From CAYUWG01 sp964448285 (GTDB lineage Bacteria; Bacteroidota; Ignavibacteria; SZUA-365): a stretch of DNA of 64,000 nt. Below, in pieces: positions 9,036-18,600 of the stretch (within the stretch, counting starts at the first letter, position 1; each line of letters begins with the position of its first letter). Where the stretch lies: positions 25,012-89,011 of the forward strand of contig CAYUWG010000008.1 of NCBI GenBank assembly GCA_964448285.1, read 5' to 3'. The notes beneath the pieces are model-generated. The model had not been told where the DNA came from. It searched no databases and saw only the letters and a program-made list of their open reading frames with translations. Both the position numbers and the translations under genes were made by a program.

Positions 9036-11114
9036 ATGAAATCCATCATCTCGCGGGCGTCGATTCTTACGCTCTTCGCACTCCTGACCATTTCCATCAC
9101 TGCAGACGAGGGGATGTATCCTCTCAGCGAAATCCATCGCGTCAATCTGAAAGCAAAGGGATTGAAGATCGACGTGAAGGAGGTGTACAATCCGAACGGC
9201 CCGAGCCTTGTCGATGCCATCTGTCAGGTCGGTGGCGGAACGGGAGAGTTCGTCTCTTCCGATGGACTGATTCTCACGAACCATCACATCGCATTCGACG
9301 CCGTTGCCGCGGCAAGCACACCGGAGAAGGATTACCTGAAGAACGGTTTCACCGCGCACACGCGCGAAGCGGAAATTCCCGCCACCGGATACACCTGCAG
9401 GATTACGGAAAGCTATCGCGACGTCTCCGATGAAGTCCTCGCGGGCCTGACCGAGCAGACGCCGCCGGCGGAACGCAGCAAACTCGTTCGCGATCGCATG
9501 AATGACATTGCGAAGAAAGAAGCGGGCGACAGGCCGAACATCACCTGCCAGGTTTCGGAGATGTTTCCGGGGAGAAGCTACGTGCTGTTCACCTATCGAT
9601 TGATCAAGGACGTGCGGCTCGTGTATGTCCCGCCGATCGGAGTGGGGAATTTCGGCGGGGAAGATGACAACTGGATCTGGCCGCGCCACACGGGAGACTT
9701 TTCATTCATGCGCGCTTATGTCGCACCGGACGGATCGACGGCGGAGTATGCGAAGGACAACGTGCCCTTCACGCCGAAGCGCTTTCTCAAGGTCTCTCCG
9801 AAGGGCGTGAAGGAAGGGGACTTCGTGATGATCCTCGGATATCCGGGGCGCACGTATCGCCATAAGACCTCGTACTACGTCGCATTGCAGGAACGCGAGC
9901 TGATGCCCTATCTCTCCAGCCGCTTCGATGCGATGATCAAAACGATGGAAGAAGCGGGCGAAGGGAACAGAGCATTGCAATTGAAATTAGCCGACCAGAT
10001 CAAAAGCTACGCGAACGTCACGAAGAACTACAAAGGCAAGATGCAGGGACTCCGGCGATTGAAACTCGTCGAGAAGAAACGGAACGAAGAAGCAGAACTG
10101 CAGCGATTCATCGAATCCGATCCGGCGAGAAAACAGAAGTATGGAAACCTTCTCGCCGAGATCACCCGCGTTTATGAGAGTGCAGGCAGAACGATGCGGC
10201 AGGATCTCGTCGTGAATCTGATGAACAGAAACGGCCTGTTAGCATTGGCCAATGCTCTCATAACCGCGATGGAAAATGCCGATCGCAGTGAAACCCGAAT
10301 TCAACAGGCGCAAAAGAGAATCGCGACGCTGTGGGATGAGATTCACATGCCTTCGGAGTCGGCGATTCTCTCGATGCTCGTCAAAGACGTCGCCGCCCTT
10401 CCGGAAGACCAGCGATTCCTGAAAAGCATTCCTTCGGACGCCGAGCTTGCGTCGTCCATCGTAAACGACAAAGGAAAATTGCTTGAAGCAGCGGCAGCGA
10501 AAGAGCTCCCCGAAGATGACGCACTCATTCGCATCGCGAAACAGCATCGGATCATTTCTCAGGAAGTACGGGAACGCGGACGCATGCGGGAAGGAGAACT
10601 CAACCGCCTCGAAGCCGAACTTCTCGACGTGAAGATGCAGTGGCAGAAGAAGGACTTCATGCCGGATGCGAACAGCACGCTGCGGCTCACCTACGGCTAC
10701 ATTCGCGGCTACGCTCCGTCCGATGCGACGCGGTATTCTCCGATCACGACGCTGCGAGGCGTCGTTGAGAAGTACACGGGACAGGAACCCTTCGATGCGC
10801 CGCAAGCGCTGATCGATCTGTATCATTCGAAGAAATACGACAAGGCATTCGAAGATGAAACGCTGAAGGATGTCCCCGTTGCGATTCTCTATAACATGGA
10901 CACGACGGGAGGAAACTCCGGAAGTCCGGTGATGAACGCGAAGGGCGAACTCGTCGGCGTGAACTTCGACCGCGCCTACGAAGCGACGATCAACGACTTC
11001 CAGTGGAGCGAATCGTACAGCCGCTCCATCGGCGTCGATATCCGCTACATCCTCTTCGTCGCAAAGCATCTCGGCGGAGCGGATTTCCTTTTGAAAGAAT
11101 TGGGCGTGATGTGA
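9036..11114 (+). CDS. S46 family dipeptidyl-peptidase (DPP7/DPP11-like)
   Basis: The frame opens at 8934, but the ATG at 9036 starts a signal peptide (MKSIISRASILTLFALLTIS) and gives 692 residues, close to the usual 700-720 of the family. S46 enzymes are periplasmic serine exopeptidases that remove dipeptides from peptide N-termini. The chymotrypsin-like triad is visible: His in TNHH (residues 83/84), Asp in the segment NWIWPRHTGDFSFMR, and Ser628 in GGNSGSPVMN. The segment VGVNFDRAYE has Arg at about 646. In Porphyromonas enzymes an Arg at what I believe is this position marks the Asp/Glu-specific DPP11, while Gly marks DPP7, so acidic P1 preference is inferred. A probable role is peptide nutrition. 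The metallohydrolase gene follows after 13 bases. Confidence 0.92.
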   Translation: MKSIISRASILTLFALLTISITADEGMYPLSEIHRVNLKAKGLKIDVKEVYNPNGPSLVDAICQVGGGTGEFVSSDGLILTNHHIAFDAVAAASTPEKDYLKNGFTAHTREAEIPATGYTCRITESYRDVSDEVLAGLTEQTPPAERSKLVRDRMNDIAKKEAGDRPNITCQVSEMFPGRSYVLFTYRLIKDVRLVYVPPIGVGNFGGEDDNWIWPRHTGDFSFMRAYVAPDGSTAEYAKDNVPFTPKRFLKVSPKGVKEGDFVMILGYPGRTYRHKTSYYVALQERELMPYLSSRFDAMIKTMEEAGEGNRALQLKLADQIKSYANVTKNYKGKMQGLRRLKLVEKKRNEEAELQRFIESDPARKQKYGNLLAEITRVYESAGRTMRQDLVVNLMNRNGLLALANALITAMENADRSETRIQQAQKRIATLWDEIHMPSESAILSMLVKDVAALPEDQRFLKSIPSDAELASSIVNDKGKLLEAAAAKELPEDDALIRIAKQHRIISQEVRERGRMREGELNRLEAELLDVKMQWQKKDFMPDANSTLRLTYGYIRGYAPSDATRYSPITTLRGVVEKYTGQEPFDAPQALIDLYHSKKYDKAFEDETLKDVPVAILYNMDTTGGNSGSPVMNAKGELVGVNFDRAYEATINDFQWSESYSRSIGVDIRYILFVAKHLGGADFLLKELGVM

Positions 11115-11127
11115 ACGACGGGCGGAA

Positions 11128-11898
11128 ATGAAAATCATCGTCCTCAACTCCGGCTCCAACGGCAACGCCGTCTATGTGGAATCAGACCGCGGAACGGCGA
11201 TCCTTCTCGACTGCGGTATTTCGAGGAAGCAGATCGAACAGCGATTGAAAGTGCATGGCCGTTATCCGCAGAGTGTGCGCGCGGTGTTCATCACGCACGA
11301 ACACGGCGATCACGTGAACGGCCTCCCGGCGTTCAACAAGTATTATCCATGTCCGGTCTATTTCACTGAGTGGACGTACCGGTATTTCTGGCGAAGGCAA
11401 TTGATCAAGGGATTTCGCTTCATCGGCAATACCGCGACGGTTGAGATCGATGGCATGGTCGTTCGTGCAATCCCGAAATCGCACGACGCCCGCGACCCGG
11501 TAAGCTTTTTCGTGCGCGCAGACGGGAAGGAATTTCTCTATGCGACGGACATGGGGACGCTGAACGAACAACACCGCGCCATTCTCCCGGACGTGGACGC
11601 GCTCATGCTCGAAAGCAACTACGATCACGACATGCTCTGGAACGGCGAGTACCCGTTGGACCTGAAGAAACGCATCGACTCGGACCTCGGTCATCTCTCG
11701 AACGCGCAGGTTCGTACGCTGCTGCAGGAGCACTGCGATGGCCGGTTGCGTACGCTCATTCTCGGACACCTCAGTGAGAACAACAACACGCCCGAGTTGG
11801 TCTCGAAAAACATCGAACAACTGTATGCAAGTCGTGAAAGGCAACCGATAGTACACGTCGCGTCCCGGCATTCTGTCAGCGACGTGATTGAAGTGTAG
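11128..11898 (+). CDS. Metallo-beta-lactamase-fold hydrolase, YycJ/WalJ-like
   Basis: 256 residues, cytoplasmic. The N-terminal strand and glycine turn (VLNSGSNGNAVYVE) followed by AILLDCGIS and the zinc motif H-E-H-G-D-H (about residues 58-63, in VFITHEHGDHVNGLPAF) are typical of the MBL superfamily. YATDMGTL supplies the later aspartate, LESNYDHDML follows, and LGHLSENN supplies the last histidine. The SGSNGN start and overall length fit the YycJ/WalJ group, reported as a DNA-processing exonuclease acting with mismatch repair or the cell wall in Firmicutes. Substrate in this organism is not known. It starts 13 bases after the peptidase gene, so co-transcription is likely. Confidence 0.88.
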   Translation: MKIIVLNSGSNGNAVYVESDRGTAILLDCGISRKQIEQRLKVHGRYPQSVRAVFITHEHGDHVNGLPAFNKYYPCPVYFTEWTYRYFWRRQLIKGFRFIGNTATVEIDGMVVRAIPKSHDARDPVSFFVRADGKEFLYATDMGTLNEQHRAILPDVDALMLESNYDHDMLWNGEYPLDLKKRIDSDLGHLSNAQVRTLLQEHCDGRLRTLILGHLSENNNTPELVSKNIEQLYASRERQPIVHVASRHSVSDVIEV

Positions 11899-12053
11899 CA
11901 ATCCCCGGCAGGTTGGAATGTTCATTCTCGTTCAGTTCGAAGACCACGAACCTGAAAAAAAAACCGTGGAGCTATTGACTCTTATTGTCCGCTTCCGTAG
12001 TGTTGCGGTGTAATTCGGATAGAAAACCACTATTCACAACAAAAGGAGAAGCT

Positions 12054-12455
12054 ATGGCTATCATAGATGCATGGAGTATCAACCTTGATACGTTTCAGAT
12101 CGATGTTACGGTCGAGGATGATCAGAATGAAAAGCAATGTTCCGGAGAACAGGCAATCTTTGCCACGGTCCAGAATCCAAACGATTGTGTCTCTACAATC
12201 AATAAGCAAGACGGTACAGTGTTGATGGTATTGACGGGTAACACTGCACAAAACGGTAATGTCAACGATGCTGTCGAGAACTATGATTTCGTTTTCCAAT
12301 TCCAGGGCGGAAACCAGGTTCAAGCGACAAAGCCATACAACCTGAAGAAAAAGCGAATTCGGATTCTCTGGAAAGACAAGCCTCAAGGTTCGTCCGGCAC
12401 ATCACAGCAGTCCGGTTCCGGTTCCGTTATCATCAACGTCTATATAAACTCATAA
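12054..12455 (+). CDS. Small beta-rich protein, first gene of an operon convergent with a propeller kinase
   Basis: 133 residues from the ATG at 12054, chosen because AAGGAG lies 6 bases before it; the longer frame from 11985 has no such site. There is no signal peptide. Strand-like blocks are FQIDVTVEDD, EQAIFATVQNP, TVLMVLTGNT, YDFVFQFQG and KKRIRILWKD, then a Gly/Ser/Gln-rich linker and a final strand VIINVYINS. A second protein in this window (40518-40877) shares the same order of blocks (PIEVTFEDD, FEVMLTGTET, KGKIRVVWMG) and also lies tail-to-tail with a propeller histidine kinase. I do not recognise a named family. It is followed after about 64 bases by the transglutaminase-like gene. 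Confidence 0.8.
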   Translation: MAIIDAWSINLDTFQIDVTVEDDQNEKQCSGEQAIFATVQNPNDCVSTINKQDGTVLMVLTGNTAQNGNVNDAVENYDFVFQFQGGNQVQATKPYNLKKKRIRILWKDKPQGSSGTSQQSGSGSVIINVYINS

Positions 12456-12519
12456 TACCTGCTCGCAACCGGTGTTGACCGCATTTCGCGGTCAACACTC
12501 GCGGCGGCGGGGAGATGAA

Positions 12520-13629
12520 ATGAGCCTCCATATCCAAACGATCGCGTTCAATCACAATCCTGATTCGGAATCGACGGACGCAGTGAACATCCGTCTCAAT
12601 CGGGATAACTACCTGACAAGCCCTGAATGGATTCGTGGGATATCTCAGACATTCAGCGATTCACGGGCTGCATACTCTATCGCATCGACTTCGGGACAGA
12701 CTCTGACGATCGAAGTGACGATTGCACGAACCGACCAAAGCCTCAGCACTGCTACAATCCGCGCAATAGAGAGCAGTGGGCAGTTCGCAAACGTCGAAGC
12801 GACTCCTGCAGCATTCTCGGAAGATGAGATATCGGTGATGATGAATCTCGAAAACGTACAGATAGGAAATACCGGCGTTGGCGTATGGGATATAACCTGG
12901 GTATGGGAGTTTCTCGATACCAATGGGGCTTGGGTGGAATTCGACAAAACGAAGCACCGCATCTATGCCCTTCTCGATTTACCTTTTTATCCTTGGGAAT
13001 ACCAACCCCAGGACGATGACGAATCTCAACTGGTATGGACGGAGGTCCTCGATCATTCATGTACCTGGGCGGCCGGTGCAAAGACGATGCATGAGGCGGC
13101 ATACCACATAACGCATAACATATTTCACACGTTAGGGCAAATACTGAGTTATGATTGCCCAAACGGAATGTCTCTGCTTGTATCGAGTAACAACTTCCTT
13201 TGTACGGAAGCTCTTCAAATCATCGCAGACGCAACGGGACGCATGCCTGTCAACTGTGTGGATTGCGCAACACTCCTCGTGACTTTCGCCAATGCCGTCG
13301 GTTGTCAACTTGAATGCTCACGCATCGGGATGAATTTCCCATTGAACCGAATACTCCTGATCGGAAGGGGAATATGGAGGTACGGTTGTTCGAATACCCA
13401 GGGATACTTCACCTACCATGAGTTTGCGTTGTCATGGAATGCCGATACAGCTGATTCCGTGTATGATGCCTGTCTTGAGGTTGACATGGACGCAGACCCC
13501 GCAAATCCACCGGTAGTGCCACTCTTACCGGCGGGGATTCCCTTCTCAAAGTATGAGAGCATGCTCATTGCTGCCGGTACACGTTCGAGGGTCGTCGATG
13601 GAATATCAACGTTCAGAAAGGTGACGTGA
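12520..13629 (+). CDS. Transglutaminase-like cysteine-protease-fold protein
   Basis: The ATG at 12520, with GGGGAGA upstream, is preferred over the frame start at 12472 and gives 369 residues. No signal peptide is seen. A core resembling the transglutaminase/arylamine N-acetyltransferase fold is visible: Cys246 in NCVDCATLLVTFANAVG (the C-x-D-x-A pattern of the nucleophile helix), His300 in YFTYHEFALSW, and Asp316 in SVYDACLEVDMD. This is the right order and spacing for the Cys-His-Asp triad. The N-terminal 150 residues are beta-rich and unknown. Members act as proteases, peptide N-glycanases or cross-linkers; the substrate is unknown. The stop is followed by the next start after three bases, so the two genes are translated together. 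Confidence 0.75.
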   Translation: MSLHIQTIAFNHNPDSESTDAVNIRLNRDNYLTSPEWIRGISQTFSDSRAAYSIASTSGQTLTIEVTIARTDQSLSTATIRAIESSGQFANVEATPAAFSEDEISVMMNLENVQIGNTGVGVWDITWVWEFLDTNGAWVEFDKTKHRIYALLDLPFYPWEYQPQDDDESQLVWTEVLDHSCTWAAGAKTMHEAAYHITHNIFHTLGQILSYDCPNGMSLLVSSNNFLCTEALQIIADATGRMPVNCVDCATLLVTFANAVGCQLECSRIGMNFPLNRILLIGRGIWRYGCSNTQGYFTYHEFALSWNADTADSVYDACLEVDMDADPANPPVVPLLPAGIPFSKYESMLIAAGTRSRVVDGISTFRKVT

Positions 13630-13632
13630 CAT

Positions 13633-14409
13633 ATGAACGGGCGCATCTCCCCCCAGGAATTTTCGAGCCAACTCGCAAAGCAATACGCTTACGAACGGTG
13701 GGCAAGTCCTACCCAAGCGGAACGAACGATTTTCATCCACAAATTCTTCCTCTGGGGAAATGAATTCGGAGACGATTGGATTACACAGCGACTGAACTCC
13801 TCGATGATCGGTAACGAGGTGAACTACACGCGCGCGGATTCGCAGCATAGCCATGATCCATTCTCCTTCAGAATAGAGATCTACGAAACGGCATCCGCGC
13901 AGATCGCACGGTCACGCTTGCTCGAACTTCTGAGCGAATTCACGGTCGGGCCGCTGAACCAACAGAAAGGATCAGAATCCGTCCACATCGCCTTTGCTAC
14001 GAGGGATGGGCAGGTCGTCGTCTATGCATTTGCCAACATGGCGGTCAAACTTGCTCGGCACGCGCAAAGGGGAGAGAGCAATGTCAACATGCTCGTACCA
14101 GTCCAACGATTCACTTCAATCTTTGCAGAGAAATCTCATAGAGCAGATAAAGTGAGACAACCGCAAATCGTTCAGTTTCAGACACCCATGCCAAGAATGA
14201 AACCTGGTATCGCGGTGCCGCTCGATATTCGCGTCATCGATCCGTTGAACAGGCCTGTCTGGTATCGCCTTACATCAACGAACGGCGAGGTGACGTCGCA
14301 CGGAGAGCGATTGATGTACACACCGTTCACAACGGGACGGCAATCGATAGCCCTCGTGGTAACGAACGCCGACGGGTTTACATCGCAGCGCGAATTACGT
14401 TTGGTCTGA
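13633..14409 (+). CDS. Hypothetical protein with a C-terminal Ig-like domain
   Basis: 258 residues with no signal peptide. The N-terminal half is mixed alpha/beta and unfamiliar. From about residue 190 the sequence has the pattern of a bacterial Ig-like domain (MKPGIAVPLDIRVIDPLNRP, then YRLTSTNGEVTSHGERLMYTP, then GRQSIALVVTNADG). It begins three bases after the transglutaminase-like stop. Its last 15 bases overlap the 3' end of the convergent kinase gene, so the two transcripts must interfere or be co-regulated. A role as substrate or scaffold for the transglutaminase-like protein is a guess. Confidence 0.7.
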   Translation: MNGRISPQEFSSQLAKQYAYERWASPTQAERTIFIHKFFLWGNEFGDDWITQRLNSSMIGNEVNYTRADSQHSHDPFSFRIEIYETASAQIARSRLLELLSEFTVGPLNQQKGSESVHIAFATRDGQVVVYAFANMAVKLARHAQRGESNVNMLVPVQRFTSIFAEKSHRADKVRQPQIVQFQTPMPRMKPGIAVPLDIRVIDPLNRPVWYRLTSTNGEVTSHGERLMYTPFTTGRQSIALVVTNADGFTSQRELRLV

Positions 14410-17400
14410 GATTTTCAGCCGAATGAAGAACTCCGTGAAATCGCCTTCTTCCGTCTCAAACCACAGATCGCCGCCGTGAAGTTGGACGATAATATCGTAG
14501 CTGATCGAGAGACCGAGACCGGTTCCTGAGCCTGTCGGCTTTGTCGTAAAGAAAGGCTTGAAAATCTGGTCACGATACTCTTTCGGAATCCCAGGTCCAT
14601 TATCCCGGAATGAAATGAGAACCGCACCATCCTCGAGCCGGGTCGATACGCGTACTTGAGGTACGTAGGAATCCCGACGCTGTCGCGCTTTTTCGAGAAC
14701 CGCATGAAATGCATTCGTCGCCAGATTGAGAAAGACGCGGCTGATGTCTTCCGGGACTAAGGTTATCCGGGGAATGTCCGGCTGAAACTCCTGGATGAGA
14801 TCGATCTCCACCAGGCGCATCTGACTGCGAATGCTGTTGAGCGCAAGCGTGATGCTCTGCTCGACCAAGCGGTTGACGTCCTCGTACGAGGGTTCGCCTT
14901 TCTTCAAGCGTGAATGCTGGAGCATCGAACGAATGATCGATGAAGCGCGACTTCCATGTTCGGTGATGATCTTGCTGTTGCCATGCAGGGTTTCGAGGAG
15001 AGGAGCCGTTCGTTCAAAGATGGATCGGTGCTCTCGAAGTTCACCTTCCAGATCCCTCAGCACTCCTTCATTGATGGATGCGAAGTTCGTCACAAAGTTC
15101 AGGGGATTCTGGATCTCGTGCGCGATCCCCGCTGTGAGAGCGCCGAGCGATGCGAGCTTTTCCTGCGTGATCATCTGTTGTTGGGTCGTGATGAGCTTTT
15201 TGTTGGTCGTCTGAAGTTCATCGTTCACTATTTCCAGTTCTTCTTTCTGACGGTTTATTTGCTGTGCCTGATGGTGGAGTTGCTCGGTACGCTCCTGGAC
15301 ACGCGCTTCAAGCTCCTCTCTGTGTCGTGAGAGTTGCAGCGTTCGGATTTTGACGATAACGAAAACAAGCAAGAGACCTGCGAACGTGTAAAGGAAGTAC
15401 GCCCACCACGACTGCGTCCATGGCGCAAGGATCTGAATCGTGAATCGCGCTTCACTGCCTTCCCTTCCGAATGCATCCCTGCCGCGAACGCGGAACGTGT
15501 AGGTTCCCGGCTGAAGATTCGTGTATTCCTTACTGGTTTCCGTCGTCCAGGGTGACCACTCGGATTCGAAACCTTCGAGCAGATACCGATAGCGCGTTCC
15601 TTCGGGCCTGAGAAAGCGCAATGCAGTGAACTCGAAGCGGACGGAGTTATAGCGATACGGAATGTGCATGACGCTGTCTCGTGTATCGTTCCCGTGAAAT
15701 ACGAGTGAGTCTTTCCCGATTCGAACGGAGCGGATGAGGGTTGGAAAAAGCAACCGTTCCGATGATGGGATGTTCAGATCGTATTGCAGAATATCAGCGG
15801 CACGTCCGAACCAAACCGCTTTGTCGGCATCGCTGTAAATGGTGTAAACCAGACCCTTAGGAACCAATGCAAAAGGCTCGGCAACAGGAGTTACGGTCCA
15901 ACCGGGGTTAAAGGAAGCAACAGCCGGCTGCGAGTGCGACCAGCAGTACATCCAGAGACGCTTTCGGTTGTCCTCCAGCATGGGAAATATATTTACGCGA
16001 ATCGTATCCCTGTGGACGTGATCGATCATCGGCTCCGGAATGAATCGATTCTTCGTTTCATCGAAACGATAGAGTCCATCGTTTGTCGAAAAGATCGTGC
16101 CTTGCGAAGTGTGAAGAACGAATACCGATGACTCTTCATCGGGCAAGCCATTCCACGAATGCGACCTTGGAGCGGAGGACAAAGGTGAAGAACCGCTGAG
16201 GTTGAGAAGGATCGGTGGACCAAGCATTGAGCCAAGCCAGATTTTCCCGTCCTGCTCTTCCACGATCGTATTGATTGGGATACCTAGATTCAGAAAATCG
16301 CCTCGTTGCCAATGACGGTCTCGCAATTTGAGCGTCAGGAATCCTTCGTTCGTTCCGACATAGCAGGTAGCAGGGTCGCGCCGGGACTGAAGGATGGTAT
16401 GGAGATTAATATCAGTCGCAGGGATAGTGGTCCATTTCCCTTCATGCAACTGCTTGACCCCTCTGTTTGAAAGCACGAGGAGATGCTTTCCCGTTGAGAG
16501 GACATCCCAGACGCGGCCATGCAGTTCCGGTATCGGCTCCCAACTCATTGTGAAATGCTGTGGTTGGTGACGTGCTAAAGCGGGACTATACTGATAAACG
16601 AACAGTCCTTCAGTTGTCCCCGCGTAGAGAAGGCCTTCATGCCGCGCAAGAGATGTGATGCTGCCATGAAGACCGATTTGTCTCGTGTGTAACGTAATTG
16701 GGGAGACGATCTCGACTAAAGCGATTCCATCATAGGTCGTTGTCCAGAGTCTTTTATCCTGATCGAGAAACAGCTTTGTCGTTGCATCGGAACAGAGTCC
16801 GGTAGCGGTGTTGATATGGGTGACGAGGCGACCTTTCGCATCGATATGAACGATACCCCAGTGCGTCGTTCCAACTGCGATATCTCCATGAGGGAGCGCG
16901 ACAGCATAGCGCGGATTCCCCCATCGCAAACGGATGTTCACTTGTTCGGAAAGCGCTGTGAGATTATCCCCTTCTAAAATCTTCCAGGCATTTTTGATTT
17001 TCACGAGCAGTTTCGTGGAATGGTGGATGGGCAGCGGTGGCACTTCGAGCGTATGTTTGATATGCTGATCAACGAACGTACCGTTCTTCAATCTGAAGAG
17101 CGCGGGTTTCTTCTCGATCACCATCAGAGTCTGATTGAAGACCGACAAATCATCGAACCCGAATGACGACCTCCAGGATTTGATTTCTTTGCCTGTCCAT
17201 TGAAAAAGCGTCTTCGCGCTTAGGAAATAGACGGATGAACCGAGTACCGCGATATTCCCGACCTGTTCGAAATTCGTGAGCGAGTCCGGTATGGAAGGAA
17301 GGAGCGACTCGATGAAGATGCGCCCTGACGAATCGATGCGCAACATGCCAAAGTCACCATACATCCCGACGTAGATAGTTCCAGCGCTATCCATCGCAAG

Positions 17401-17688
17401 GGAATAGACGGGAGTCTGGTTCGGCGCCGCGATGAGCCGCCAGGTGACGCCATCGAACTCGAGCAAGCCGCTCGTATTACCGATATACATCACGCCTCTC
17501 CGATCCTGGAGTGCGCAGAAGTTTTGTGGTGTTTCTCCATAGTCTGTGGAGAGGAAATTCCGGATGAGTGGAATGCCGCGTTCCCTCGTTTCCTCATGTC
17601 TCTGCTGTCCCTGAGTTCTTTGCAGAGAGAAAAGCATGACCAAGCATACGAGAGTGAACAACGGCTGAATCGAAACGAGAGAGTGCAT
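14395..17688 (-). CDS. Propeller / Y_Y_Y sensor histidine kinase 1
   Basis: 1097 residues. A signal peptide (LFTLVCLVMLFSLQRTQGQ) is followed by about 650 residues of two-component-regulator propeller repeats (GVMYIGNTSGLLEFDG, TIYVGMYGDFGML, LLYAGTTEGLFVY). A Y_Y_Y domain follows (YRYLLEGFESEWSPWT to YTFRVRGRDAFG), then one membrane helix (WWAYFLYTFAGLLLVFVIV), a coiled coil (LEARVQERTEQLHHQ), the HisKA-like box with the phospho-accepting His in GIAHEIQNPLNF, and the HATPase boxes (LATNAFHAV, DNGPGIP, GTGLGLSIS). There is no receiver or DNA-binding domain, so it is not a complete hybrid regulator, and no response regulator lies nearby. It is a paralogue of the kinase at 40881-44228. Confidence 0.93.
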   Translation of the reverse strand: MHSLVSIQPLFTLVCLVMLFSLQRTQGQQRHEETRERGIPLIRNFLSTDYGETPQNFCALQDRRGVMYIGNTSGLLEFDGVTWRLIAAPNQTPVYSLAMDSAGTIYVGMYGDFGMLRIDSSGRIFIESLLPSIPDSLTNFEQVGNIAVLGSSVYFLSAKTLFQWTGKEIKSWRSSFGFDDLSVFNQTLMVIEKKPALFRLKNGTFVDQHIKHTLEVPPLPIHHSTKLLVKIKNAWKILEGDNLTALSEQVNIRLRWGNPRYAVALPHGDIAVGTTHWGIVHIDAKGRLVTHINTATGLCSDATTKLFLDQDKRLWTTTYDGIALVEIVSPITLHTRQIGLHGSITSLARHEGLLYAGTTEGLFVYQYSPALARHQPQHFTMSWEPIPELHGRVWDVLSTGKHLLVLSNRGVKQLHEGKWTTIPATDINLHTILQSRRDPATCYVGTNEGFLTLKLRDRHWQRGDFLNLGIPINTIVEEQDGKIWLGSMLGPPILLNLSGSSPLSSAPRSHSWNGLPDEESSVFVLHTSQGTIFSTNDGLYRFDETKNRFIPEPMIDHVHRDTIRVNIFPMLEDNRKRLWMYCWSHSQPAVASFNPGWTVTPVAEPFALVPKGLVYTIYSDADKAVWFGRAADILQYDLNIPSSERLLFPTLIRSVRIGKDSLVFHGNDTRDSVMHIPYRYNSVRFEFTALRFLRPEGTRYRYLLEGFESEWSPWTTETSKEYTNLQPGTYTFRVRGRDAFGREGSEARFTIQILAPWTQSWWAYFLYTFAGLLLVFVIVKIRTLQLSRHREELEARVQERTEQLHHQAQQINRQKEELEIVNDELQTTNKKLITTQQQMITQEKLASLGALTAGIAHEIQNPLNFVTNFASINEGVLRDLEGELREHRSIFERTAPLLETLHGNSKIITEHGSRASSIIRSMLQHSRLKKGEPSYEDVNRLVEQSITLALNSIRSQMRLVEIDLIQEFQPDIPRITLVPEDISRVFLNLATNAFHAVLEKARQRRDSYVPQVRVSTRLEDGAVLISFRDNGPGIPKEYRDQIFKPFFTTKPTGSGTGLGLSISYDIIVQLHGGDLWFETEEGDFTEFFIRLKISDQT

Positions 17689-17777
17689 TTTCTCCGATGG
17701 TGTGTTGTTTTCATCTGAACTTCCGAATAATGGCGCTATTATTCAAGTGAGATATTCGAAAACGGGTTGAGTACAAA

Positions 17778-18216
17778 TCATAGTGCGTTCAGCGCTACGG
17801 ATTCATCAACCAAAGCAGGAGACAGCGATTCGTTTTTTCGTTCAGCGAACCTCGGACCTGTAATCCGAAATCTCCGATGTCCATGTTCGGTGTCGTGAAA
17901 GCGTTCTCGCTGATTCGCGTTTCTCTCATCACACCGATGAGAAGAAGAAGGGACCTCGTCCAGCACGTCCGGCCCACCATAGAAGATGTAGAAATTACGG
18001 TATTGCACGTCGCCAGCACCCACGTCATCCCAACCATCGCCTATGATGTCACCCAACTCCAAAAAAACTTGTCCTAGCTGCTTCGCGAGTGGGTATGGTT
18101 CATCTATGGAAATGATCGTATTGAGGCCGGGCTGGGCGTTTTACTGCGCCACTCCCACCACTAGCACAAAGCTCACCAAGGCAGCTTTCATCAATCTCAT
18201 TTTCGAATTCGTCATG
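17778..18216 (-). pseudogene. FG-GAP repeat protein remnant with an in-frame stop
   Basis: Reading leftward from the ATG at 18216, a signal peptide (MRLMKAALVSFVLVVGVAQ) is interrupted by TAA at 18143-18141. The same frame then continues as NAQPGLNTIISIDEPY and reaches LGDIIGDGWDDVGAGDVQYR then FYIFYGGPDVLDE. The latter is a clear FG-GAP/integrin-alpha beta-propeller blade (G-D-x-x-G-D-G-x-D-D ... Y-I-F-Y-G-G). After that the similarity is lost within about 60 residues. A full gene would have several more blades, so this is a truncated, nonsense-mutated remnant of an exported protein. The remaining bases between 17689 and 18600 show no other gene. Confidence 0.65.
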
Positions 18217-18600
18217 GGTTGTTCCTTTCGGTTTGTTCCGGTTTCAGTCTCCGCACAGCATATTGCTCGTGTAAGACAAAGGAAACAGGGATGTGGATAC
18301 AGACTGGGGAGTGAGAGAAGCCTTCCTAATACTAAAGCCACTCGAATGGGGCAGAAGGTAACACCACATCCAAAATTTTTTTCAGCGGACTCCAGAACCA
18401 CAGGATAACAGTCATTCCGAACTCGTTTCGGAATCCGCAGTGGGCAGCGTTCAGAGATAATTGTGAGCGCACTTGCGGCTCCCGAAAACCAAGAAATACA
18501 ACTTCTGACCTTTGCTTAACAACATCGTGAGAGAATCGTGACAACCCGGTTCGTTCATAAAGCTTTCTTGAAGGTGAGAACTTCAACAAGGATCACCCTC

